Of a stretch of 19,285 bases of DNA, positions 10,984-18,456 are shown in pieces. The DNA lies in NCBI GenBank assembly GCA_000697455.1, contig JNET01032718.1:1-19285 (forward strand), in the 5' to 3' direction. A program made the position numbers and the translations under genes. A model generated the notes under the pieces. The model made no database searches. It was not told the origin of the DNA and saw only the letters and a list, made by a program, of their open reading frames with translations. The DNA comes from Basidiobolus heterosporus B8920 (lineage: Eukaryota; Basidiobolomycota; Basidiobolomycetes; Basidiobolales; Basidiobolaceae). The first letter of the stretch is position 1. Every line of letters starts with the position of its first letter.

Positions 10984-12053
10984 TTACACGGACTCCTCAC
11001 TGCTGCTGTACTCATCAAAATTATAATACGGAGGGGGAGTACACAAGTCGTCCGAGGAGTCAGACAAGTAAGATGTGTAGTTAGGTGGGGACTGAGACAG
11101 CTCCAGTTGAGTGTCGGACTGGATAACGATCGGGATATTACTATACAGAACTTTCTGTCGTCTGTAACAATCGATCATATATATCTGAACTAGCAGCTTG
11201 TGCGAGACATTGATGAAATTTGTTAGACAATCATTACGGGCAATCCGCGGAATATGAACCTGAATAGTTTCACTAACGTAACTAGAGTCTGTGTTGAAGC
11301 AGTCATAAATATTCTCCGAGATCTCCTCCACCCTGGTGGCCGTGGTGAAGCTTCCACTTGGCTTGTACAGAGTATACTCGTTCAGACTAGCCTTTACTTT
11401 CAAGATTCGGAATGGATAATGTCCAGCCCTGGGGCGTAGTGTTACGTCCACCGGGATGGTATCTCCAAAAGTGTAGGAAGGGCTGGGGGAAGAGACAGAA
11501 TACTCCAGCCTATGATCCCAGATTCCTGTAACGGTGCTGTTGTTGGAATATTCGGTCATGGAAGGAAGGGAGGTTCGCTGGATTGTAACCTCTCGCTTCG
11601 TTTTGAGATCTTTGAAAAGTCCAGGTCGCTTGACAATGGCGACTAACCTGTAGACAATCTTTCCGTAATCAACCCGGACGGATTCCGGAAGGTCTCCACT
11701 AAGTGGCAATTCGAAATCGAAGATATGCTTGCTAGGGTGTAGGGGATAAGTGGTACGCTGTGGTTCCAGAAAATTCCAAATGTGTTGTGTAACAGTTCTT
11801 GATTCTACCAAGACATCTTTTTTGAAAAAGGTGAATTTCAAGTACCGAAATGAAGCATCATTTAAACGTTACCTTTTGCTCCTTTGAATTCAAGCTTGCC
11901 TTCAAACTTTAGGGAAATCGATTTCACCTTCGTCAGCTCAGCTACATTGAAGACTAAGGATCCGCTGAGCACGCTGCCAACAGACTCCTCTGGAGACCCA
12001 TGCATAGTCAGCACGTCTTCTCGTAGCTGAATATCGAGCGTATTATCGGTCAT
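10984..12053 (-). CDS. Alpha-arrestin (ART/ARRDC-like) with C-terminal PPxY motifs
   Basis: Two exons, 12053-11873 and 11804-10984, joined across a 68-nt intron to give 333 aa. The junction reads KGAKESRTVTQ; an alternative acceptor 12 nt earlier breaks the frame. The N domain begins LDIQLREDVLTMHGSPEESV and runs through LSGSLVFNV, KVKSISLKFEGKLEF, HIFDFELPLSGDLPESV and YGKIVYRLVAIVKRPG. The C domain has LEYSVSSPSPSYTFGDTIPV (the G-D-x-I/V-P-V turn usual in arrestin C domains) and SHKLLVQIYMIDC. The tail holds PPNY and PPYY, both PPxY, in an acidic Ser-rich context (SDSSDDLCTPPPYYNFDEYS). Family knowledge: such arrestins use PPxY to recruit Nedd4/Rsp5 WW-domain ubiquitin ligases to plasma-membrane transporters, causing their endocytosis. 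Cargo here is unknown. The protein is short for the family. Confidence 0.9.
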
Positions 12054-12067
12054 AGTGAAAGGGTGAA

Positions 12068-12110
12068 GTGGGGTGGGGTGGGGTGGAGTGGAGTGGAGTG
12101 GAGTGGAGTC
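12068..12110. repeat. Pentanucleotide tract GGGGT/GGAGT in the arrestin 5' leader
   Basis: Three GGGGT units followed by five GGAGT units on the plus strand, 15 nt upstream of the arrestin ATG. The arrestin transcript would carry the pyrimidine-rich complement (ACTCC/ACCCC), if transcription starts near the TATA at 12173. The G-rich strand could in principle fold into a quadruplex. Confidence 0.85.
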
Positions 12111-12172
12111 AACAAACTTAGGTTATGGAGGAGAGGAGAGAAATGAGGTTTACATTGATACATCAAAGGGTA

Positions 12173-12178
12173 TTTATA
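12173..12178 (-). promoter_or_regulatory. TATA box of the alpha-arrestin gene
   Basis: TATAAA on the minus strand about 120 nt before the arrestin ATG. It is the only clear TATA in that stretch and would place the ACTCC/ACCCC tract in the 5' leader. Confidence 0.5.
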
Positions 12179-12250
12179 ACAGCGAAAGAATCTCACACTT
12201 GTAAAACTTTAACGAAATTGGAAGGTTGTGTAGACAATCAGAGTCTCACA

Positions 12251-12283
12251 TGTCCACCCAGCCTGTCCACCCAGCCTGTCCAC
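12251..12283. repeat. 13-nt tandem repeat TGTCCACCCAGCC
   Basis: Two complete copies plus TGTCCAC of a third. The core CCACCCAG recurs in the reverse orientation as CTGGGTGG at 12514-12535. Confidence 0.8.
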
Positions 12284-12513
12284 TCCTCTATACAAACATT
12301 CATTTAAATATTAAGCTTATTTGAAGCTGGGTGAAATTTGTGGCTTTTTTGGTGCGATGTTTTAACCAATTTGTCAGGTAACACAGATACGGCGGTTGTC
12401 TTATAATTAGTCAAGAATATTTACAAGAGATTGGATTCGTCATGGGTCTTTGTTAGTATAACTAATCAGGATAACTAGATTAATCCTTTTTCAACATGAA
12501 GTAGCCCTAGTAA

Positions 12514-12535
12514 TTGCTGGGTGGTTGCTGGGTGG
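12514..12535. repeat. 11-nt tandem repeat TTGCTGGGTGG
   Basis: Two perfect head-to-tail copies in the large divergent spacer. The core CTGGGTGG is the reverse complement of the CCACCCAG core of the array at 12251-12283. Confidence 0.8.
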
Positions 12536-13000
12536 TTGCCAATATGAACCAGAACGGGTACAAGCTTGGGCCATAAGGGTTGATGAATAACACCAATGCC
12601 AGAGAATCAAGAACACAATGACAGAAAATCTGGATATTTGAAACCGTTTGTTAGATGTGCACTATTGTGCTCTACAATGCTAGTTAGTCACAATAATAAA
12701 CGGCATTTTCGAAGTAATTTGCCATTGTCTGATTTAATAAGAGAGATGATGTCAGATTTGCGCATCCTATTCTGGTGATTGAGGAGATTTTTCAAACCGA
12801 GCATAAAAGATTGATCACGAATTGATGCCAGCTCAGATGCCAGTTCGGATTACAGCAATACGTGATCATAACGTCAACAGGCTATCTCGTCTGTTTTGTC
12901 CAAGACACGGGTAGCGTATGCAAAGAGACTCCAACAAATGTCATTTATAAACCTCGACGCCATTGTAAACATACATTATTCTGGCCAATCATTTCTACTT

Positions 13001-13086
13001 AAGACTAGGAACCCTTTTTTTAAATCGCATCTCTACTATGTGTCGCAACACTCTAGATTAAGAACCCTTTTTTTTAACCGCATCTT
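13001..13086. repeat. Duplicated poly-T element, units 53 nt apart
   Basis: The core GAACCC, a run of T, then TAAATCGCATCT (from 13009) recurs as GAACCC, a run of T, then TAACCGCATCT (from 13062). The units are diverged copies in direct orientation. Confidence 0.65.
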
Positions 13087-13203
13087 GAATCACATCGAAA
13101 CCAACCCAAGAATGGCTAGTGCTACGTTTGAAAAAAAACTCGAATGAGGTCATTTTCTCTTCTATGACAATATCCCTACCATATATGATACACGCCTCAC
13201 TCC

Positions 13204-13247
13204 TATAAATCACCCAAGTTATCCAAGAGCCTTTCAACATTCACTGA
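13204..13247 (+). promoter_or_regulatory. TATA box and initiator-like site of the small ORF
   Basis: TATAAA at 13204 and TTCACTGA at 13240, 36 nt apart, just before the ATG at 13253. The cystinosin gene has the same arrangement (TATATAA at 13953 and TTCACTGA at 13990, 37 nt apart), which supports both as core promoters. Confidence 0.55.
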
Positions 13248-13252
13248 AGATC

Positions 13253-13483
13253 ATGAAGAACCAGCTTCAGTCACGTAGTCACACGAAATACAGTAGAGGC
13301 ATTTATTCTTCCATTCACTCCTCCAAGTATCCGTATGTTCACCAGGGAAAACGCATCTCGAAGGAAGAGGCGGATTACCACGTGGCTATGGTAGTAAAAT
13401 ACAAGACGCTTATACTCTCAATCCTGGAAACTCCAAAGTTCGCCAAGCATAACGCGTTTGCAAGATTTATCAGACGTCTATGA
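13253..13483 (+). CDS. Small basic protein, unknown function
   Basis: 76-aa ORF starting MKNQLQSRSHTKYSRGIYSS, rich in Lys, Arg, His and Ser. It has a more regular, probably helical second half (ISKEEADYHVAMVVKYKTLI, then FAKHNAFARFIRRL). No signal peptide or known domain is seen. Support comes mainly from position: a TATA box 49 nt upstream and an initiator-like TTCACTGA also found before the neighbouring cystinosin gene. The same frame continues open after the TGA at 13481-13483 for 71 sense codons, so the true product may be longer. It could be a short gene on its own, a gene with an unrecognised in-frame intron, a gene with a recent nonsense change, or chance. Confidence 0.45.
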   Translation: MKNQLQSRSHTKYSRGIYSSIHSSKYPYVHQGKRISKEEADYHVAMVVKYKTLILSILETPKFAKHNAFARFIRRL

Positions 13484-13525
13484 AACGACATTATCCAGAG
13501 TTGCTCTTATGTAATATATTTCAAA

Positions 13526-13699
13526 ATGTACATTAAATCACTCACAAGTCTACACACACTCAATGAACTTGGCAAACATTCATCAACACCATACCGAAGT
13601 TACTTACAGAGCTTCGACGTTAATTACCTCCCCGAACAATTTATTCCAGAATTGGCTAAGAAAATGATTCAAGAATCAAGTAGCATTGATTATGTTTGA
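13526..13699 (+). CDS. Possible downstream small ORF or continuation of the preceding one
   Basis: 57-aa ORF from an ATG at 13526, in the same frame as the 13253 ORF. It has a protein-like composition (for example FDVNYLPEQFIPELAKKMIQ) and ends at a TGA at 13697-13699. Counting from just after the first TGA, the open stretch is 71 sense codons long. An in-frame 108-nt segment, 13391-13498, has GT and AG ends and would remove the TGA if spliced. It is longer than the 50-89 nt introns elsewhere in the window, so this is only a candidate. A second reading frame is also open over part of the interval, which weakens the case. Function unknown. Confidence 0.3.
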   Translation: MYIKSLTSLHTLNELGKHSSTPYRSYLQSFDVNYLPEQFIPELAKKMIQESSSIDYV

Positions 13700-14006
13700 T
13701 TGATTAATGCCAATGATCGATCACTTTGAGTTGGAACTGAGTGATATTGCGTAATTTGTGGCAGTGAGGTAAATTAAGATTACTAATGCTCGAAATAGGA
13801 AATGGGCAATCTTTCTCGAGGAGAACCTTAAGTCAGCTTCAGTAACAGCAACCTTAATTTTGCCAAATATAGTTGAAAGGTTGTCTTGTCTCATGAAGGA
13901 GTAAAATGGCGTGCTCAAGTTTAACTTTTAAGCTTTTCAACGTGGTCGAAGGTATATAAGACATGACGAAGGGGGCCTTATCAAGCAAATTCACTGACAG
14001 TTCACA
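13700..14006 (+). promoter_or_regulatory. Promoter region of the cystinosin gene
   Basis: TATATAA lies at 13953-13959, TTCACTGA at 13990-13997 and the start codon at 14007, in CACAATGG context. The rest of the interval is AT-rich without a supported gene; a 65-codon antisense open stretch at 13721-13918 begins with TTG and is not believed. Confidence 0.55.
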
Positions 14007-14786
14007 ATGGGTGCAGGTGAAGTAATTTCACAAATTATTGGATGGGTATATTTCCTGGCATGGACAGTGAGCTTTTATCCTCAGCTGATCCAGAACTATC
14101 GCCGTAAGAGTGTCCAGGGACTCTCAGTAGACTTCTTGATGTACAATGTCATCGGGTTTACCTGCATGACAGTCTACAACTCCAGCTTCTACTGGAACAA
14201 CTCCATTCAAGATGAATATCGCCAGCGCAATAATGGCCACTCCAATCTCGTGGCAGTGAATGATGTGTTCTTCGGCATGCATGCTATAGTGATTACTTTT
14301 GCTACCATCATCCAGGTCTTCATCTACAAACGCAATCCAGAGCAAAAACCTTCCTGGTTCGGAATTGGACTGATTCTTGGGTGCATCTTAGGAGCCATTG
14401 GCTATGCCATCTATATTGGTGTTACTGGGTCTTTCTGGATCGATCTTCTGTACTACCTCTCCTATGTCAAATTGGGGATCAGTTTTATCAAATACTGTCC
14501 GCAAATCTGGATCAATTACAAATCGAAATCTACCGTGGGATGGAGCATTCATAACATTCTACTTGACATGACTGGTGGTACACTCTCGATTGTACAGCTT
14601 ATTCTCGACGCATATCTTAGCAATGACTTCAGCGGAATCACTGGGAACCCCCTGAAGTTCGGTCTGGGATTCATTTCCATCCTGTTTGACCTTATTTTCA
14701 TTGTCCAGCATTACATCCTATACCGTGATCGTACAGACATCTATCAAGTGGAGGAGGGAACGGTGGACATCGATTTCAAAAAATAA
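14007..14786 (+). CDS. CTNS: Cystinosin, proton-coupled lysosomal/vacuolar cystine exporter
   Basis: Intronless 259-aa protein with seven predicted membrane spans and two PQ-loops: FYPQLIQNYRRKSVQGLS (residues 23-40) and CPQIWINYKSKSTVGWS (164-180). Residues known to matter in human cystinosin are present: Asp86 in NDVFF (human D205), Asp187 in LLDMTGG (human D305) and Asp228 in GLGFISILFDL (human D346). GNPLKFGLG matches the human GDPTKFGLG. Family role: export of cystine from the acidic lysosome or vacuole together with protons. Compared with human (367 aa) it lacks the glycosylated luminal N-terminal domain and starts directly at the first span, as fungal and plant members do. The human C-terminal GYDQL sorting signal is not conserved; the tail ends GTVDIDFKK. 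Unlike its neighbours it has no intron. Identification is firm. Confidence 0.96.
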   Translation: MGAGEVISQIIGWVYFLAWTVSFYPQLIQNYRRKSVQGLSVDFLMYNVIGFTCMTVYNSSFYWNNSIQDEYRQRNNGHSNLVAVNDVFFGMHAIVITFATIIQVFIYKRNPEQKPSWFGIGLILGCILGAIGYAIYIGVTGSFWIDLLYYLSYVKLGISFIKYCPQIWINYKSKSTVGWSIHNILLDMTGGTLSIVQLILDAYLSNDFSGITGNPLKFGLGFISILFDLIFIVQHYILYRDRTDIYQVEEGTVDIDFKK

Positions 14787-15416
14787 TCGAATTCTCTGTA
14801 TTTTCTTGTAATTAATCCTCTTAGATATCTCCTTTATTACAAATAAATAATCGCTTTTTCCCGCACCCGCACCCGCGCCTGGTCATGATTATTTTTTAGT
14901 TGCACGGTGACTTCAGCTATCACGCATCATCATAAGTGACAATGCTTAGACTTAACATCCTTAACCAACATTCACCAAATTTATGATTCAATCGTTTTCT
15001 AATTTATAATGCCTTCAATGATATGCAATGCCACCGATCTACCCGAAACTTCCGAGGAGAGCTAACTATTGGCTGATTAGGAAATGCGACCTCGTACCGA
15101 CTAGTGCTTATTATATTATCAGCATCAATTGAATCCTGCCAAGCAAAGCTCTGTTCAATGGCTGTGCGGTGACATGGTTTGGTATTAGCTTATGAGTAAA
15201 CGGAGTAAATAATAAGAGTTGATCTATATATACATTAGCATCATAGCCCGTCCGTTCAGTAAACTTAAATTCTCAATAGGTCTGATTCCTACACCCACCA
15301 TCGAAGTTATTTCTGGAATTGCTAGCCATTATTAGTGTTGAACTCCACTTGTTTACAACACCTTTCATATTCCTTAGCTCATAATAGCAGTGGTCTCTTG
15401 AAACTATCCTTCGAAG
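14787..15416. promoter_or_regulatory. Spacer between the cystinosin and PAQR genes
   Basis: AATAAA at 14842-14847, 56 nt after the cystinosin stop, fits its poly(A) signal. A short GC-rich CCGCAC repeat (about 14861-14879) follows. TATATATA at 15225-15232 is a candidate TATA for the PAQR gene, implying a leader of about 150 nt. No other gene is seen. Confidence 0.45.
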
Positions 15417-16798
15417 ATGAGCTCCTATTTTGGCTTTGACGAAGAAAAGCTACAGCTAGTGGCCGATATAGACCTAACCATTTTGGAGAAGGTGGACGCC
15501 GCCTTGGAAATCATAGAAAAGAAGTACGCCCAACTTGAAGAAACTGGACGGAAGCACGTCGGAAATACAATCAAACGGATTGAAGCCAAGTATAACGAGC
15601 TGGAAAATATATCCTTAACTGAAAAAGTAGATGCGGTTATCAGGATAATTGAGGAGAAATGTATCGAAAAATGTATAAACCTTGGCGAATTCTCACTGAA
15701 AACTCTCGAGGAAACTATATCTCATATTGAAGAAAGGTATGATGAGTTCGAGAAGATTTCCCTACACGACCGGGTATTCGATGCTATCAAACACATTGAA
15801 GAACTCACTCCTGAACACTTCATAAAGACCGTCGATTGTTCAGTGGACTACACAGCAGAGGTCACTAAGGCAGCCTTCTATGGCGCTAAGCGTCTATTAG
15901 ATTATGATGAGCTCCCTCAGCCTTGGCAAGATAACGAATATGTCACATCAGGGTAATTAGCATTGTGACATGCTTAAAATCACTCACCTTAACTAATCCT
16001 TCCGATAGATATCGCTTCCTCTCATCAAAAACCCAATGTTTCTTTAGTGTTCTGCGTATACACAATCAAACAGGGAACATCTGGACACATCTCCTTGGGT
16101 TCTTTTTATTTAGTTGGCTTGGATATTACACATTCAACACACATCTGCTGGATGGTTCTTACTTCGACAAACTCATATTTTTTATCTTCTTTGCTGCAGC
16201 CGCTAAATGCCTTATTTGCAGTACTTTGTTCCACACCTTCCAGTGCCACTCGCATCTGAGCGTTATGCGTTGTTCGACTGTGTTGGACTACGTTGGTATC
16301 TCCCTTCTTATTACTGCCTCCGTTTTTGTCACGGAGTATTACGGATTCTATTGCCGGCCATTCCTTCGTAACCTTTACCTGGCTGCAACCGGGACATTAG
16401 GCGTGACTGGGGTGATATTACCATGGTTCCGATGGTTTGATGACAAAGACTATCGTATTGTTCGTATCATGATCTTTGTGCTTATGGGCGCGTTTGGTTT
16501 CGTGCCCTTTGTCCACATGATAATACTCAATGGGTGGGCATCTACAAGCGTATTCATTCTGAAATTTAGCCAGTCTGTTGGCTGCTATCTTCTAGGAACT
16601 TACCTATACGCTAACCATTACCCCGAGAAGCTTTGGCCAGGTGCGTTTGATACCTGGGGTCATTCACACCAATTTTGGCATCTGTGCGTGATGGCAGGAA
16701 TCTATTATCACTACAAATTCTCCCTTAGTTTTTATCAAAACAGATGTATCTACGGCTGTAGTGACACTTGTAGCTCCCCTGCCTCTCCCCCTCTTTAG
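15417..16798 (+). CDS. PAQR (adiponectin/progestin receptor, Izh-like) with N-terminal amphipathic repeat domain
   Basis: Two exons, 15417-15952 and 16009-16798, give 441 aa. The 56-nt intron contains an ACTAAT branch-like site, and splicing restores the PAQR signature NEYVTSGYRFLS (173-184) and IHNQTGNIWTHLLG (196-209). A seven-span domain follows. Predicted zinc ligands are His254 in STLFHTFQCHS plus His399 and His403 in SHQFWH; Asp272 is in LDYVGI. These correspond to AdipoR1 His191, His337, His341 and Asp208. Family knowledge: PAQRs are zinc-dependent membrane proteins with proven or proposed ceramidase activity; yeast Izh members affect zinc and sterol homeostasis. Residues 24-139 hold about five degenerate repeats of roughly 22-26 residues built on IxxIExKYxELExIS, probably amphipathic helices or coiled coil on the cytosolic side. 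Yeast Izh3 also has a long N-terminal extension; homology to this one is not shown. Confidence 0.93.
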
Positions 16799-17118
16799 CT
16801 TGCTTACGGTCCCTTTATGCTGTTGCACAGTCCCCAACAGAGGCTAGATTGGATCCTGCTTTGTTAAAGATATTGCCTAAATTAATCAACATAAGTCAAT
16901 ATGCTTAAAGAGTAGTTAATTCTAGGCAATTTATGCTACATTACAGATCTTATCATTCTAAATATCGCCAATCCAATTAAATACTGTTACGTCTGAGTGA
17001 TTTGATTCTCGCCAACGTTGTTCATCACTCTGGCACAATATATGATCTCAGTTAAATCAATTTCTCTTGCCAATACACGTTGGAGGTTTTGCCAGTTTCT
17101 GTTTTCAAGTCTGAAATC
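16799..17118. promoter_or_regulatory. Spacer between the PAQR and YIPF genes
   Basis: AT-rich, no ORF. A near-perfect inverted repeat (ATTGCCTAAATTAA at 16872, TTAATTCTAGGCAAT at 16916-16930, 30-nt loop) lies 73 nt after the PAQR stop and could fold in its 3' leader. A TATA-like CAATATATGA near 17036 precedes the YIPF start at 17119. Confidence 0.4.
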
Positions 17119-18456
17119 ATGTCAAAAAGTGATTACAACGTAGTTCTTGAGGTGGATAATGTACGTTGAAATGTCTTTCTCTTGATAGTGACCTTCTCTC
17201 AGCAGTGACTGATTCGTTTATCTGACCTCCTCCTCATATTAGGATCTCCAATTTCAGGGTACTTTGAGTTTTCTCAAGAGTCTTGCCATCTTTACCCTTC
17301 ACTAACGAACCACGTATTACTCAGATTTTCCTGATACTTCTGTTGGTGGTGGAATAGGAAATACTGGTCAAGGTAAGGGTTAAGGTTATTTGGTAGGAGT
17401 TTTGCTTTCTCAGAGGTATTTATAGTCACTGGTTTCATCTATGACAGCAGACTACAGCAATCCCAATTACTACAACAACCCCACTCAAACAAGTTCGGCG
17501 CCTTCTAGTAACGCTATATGGAATATCGATTATTACAAGCAATATTTTAATGTTGATACGGCTGAGGTAATTGCGTTGTTTGGAATGCTTGCGCTTATTC
17601 ATGGATATTGACTTGACTTTCGCTGATATAGGTTAGCGATCGTATGGTCCAGAGTTTGGTCCCTTTCAAATCCAACTTCCTTGAGGTTCTCGGAGACAAT
17701 CCCGATCTTTACGGTACCCACTTTACTCAAATAAGCAGTGTAGTAGGCAAACGTATGCTTACTCAACCAAACTTATTTCATAGGACCTTTCTGGGTGGCT
17801 ACCACCGTAATCTTCACCATGTTTATTACCTCTTCCCTCGCAGAATCTATCGCCTCTTACATAAATGAAGAGAACCACGTATATGATTTTGTTAGCTTGT
17901 GGTTCGGCACAGTGACCATCTACTCCTATGTCATGTTTGGATCTCTAGCCGTGTGGGGAGCCACCAAATATTTCGGTTGTCAACCAGTCTTCCTAGAGGT
18001 CCTCAATATCTATGGTTATGGAATGACCATCTGGATACCCGTTTCGGTAAATAACATTCAGAACTAACGATCCATGAGCCTCGCTAATCATAAACCATTC
18101 AATTAGTTTTTATCAGTAATTCCCAACAACATACTTCGTTGGATCTTCACACTTGTTGCTTTCTTGGTTTCCGGTAAATTTCAAACACTTCCTATCCCTA
18201 TCCCTCCCCCTATCCCTCCGCCCTCCTCTCTTCTCCTCTCTAATCTGTTTGGAATTCTCTAGGATACTTCATCTGTAAGAACATGTACCATATCATCCTG
18301 AGATCTAATGCCAAGACCCCACGACTTCTAGTGATTGCCATTCTTGTTGCCCATTTCATTGTCGCGTGTATCTTCAAATCGAAGTTCTTCTCGTATGACA
18401 TCAACCTCGGTGTTATACCAGATGCTGGGAAAAACATCGTCGACATTGGGAACTAG
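17119..18456 (+). CDS. Yip1-domain Golgi membrane protein, YIPF1/YIPF2 (yeast Yip4/Yip5) type
   Basis: Eight exons: 17119-17160, 17243-17258, 17325-17372, 17451-17566, 17632-17713, 17784-18046, 18107-18173, 18263-18456. Introns are 60-89 nt; the product is 275 aa. The cytosolic N terminus carries the family motif LQFQDF, encoded partly by a 16-nt micro-exon, then an Asn/Ser-rich stretch and WNIDYYKQYFNVDTAEVSDR (YIPF1: YYQTFFDVDTYQVLDR). NPDLYGPFW opens the Yip1 domain. Five membrane spans follow: ATTVIFTMFITSSLAESI, VTIYSYVMFGSLAVWGATKY, IYGYGMTIWIPVSFLSVI, RWIFTLVAFLVSGYFI and RLLVIAILVAHFIVACIF. Family role: Yip1 proteins bind Rab GTPases and act in ER-Golgi and Golgi trafficking. The acceptor before exon 4 is a tandem CAGCAG, so one Ala may be optional. 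For exon 7 the earlier AG was chosen because it alone keeps the frame. Confidence 0.94.

Larger units (their letters stand above)
12536..13252. promoter_or_regulatory. Rest of the spacer before the small ORF
   Basis: No gene is supported here. The open stretch at 12896-13147 lacks an ATG near its start and consists largely of the duplicated element below. The 3' end contains the TATA box at 13204. Base composition is AT-rich, as in the other spacers. Confidence 0.4.

Noticed and set aside
10834-11193. 119-codon plus-strand open stretch after the membrane protein
   Set aside because: It is largely antisense to the arrestin 3' exon, starts at a non-ATG codon and has no domain.
12068-12535. CRISPR-like or satellite array
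   Set aside because: The repeats are 5-13 nt, contiguous and few, with no regular spacers; these are simple tandem repeats in a fungal spacer.
12896-13147. 83-codon open stretch on the plus strand
   Set aside because: It starts at TTG, has no ATG near its 5' end, and much of it is the duplicated poly-T element, which explains its internal resemblance.
13721-13918. 65-codon antisense open stretch upstream of cystinosin
   Set aside because: It has a TTG start, no recognisable domain and no flanking promoter, and it lies in the cystinosin promoter region.
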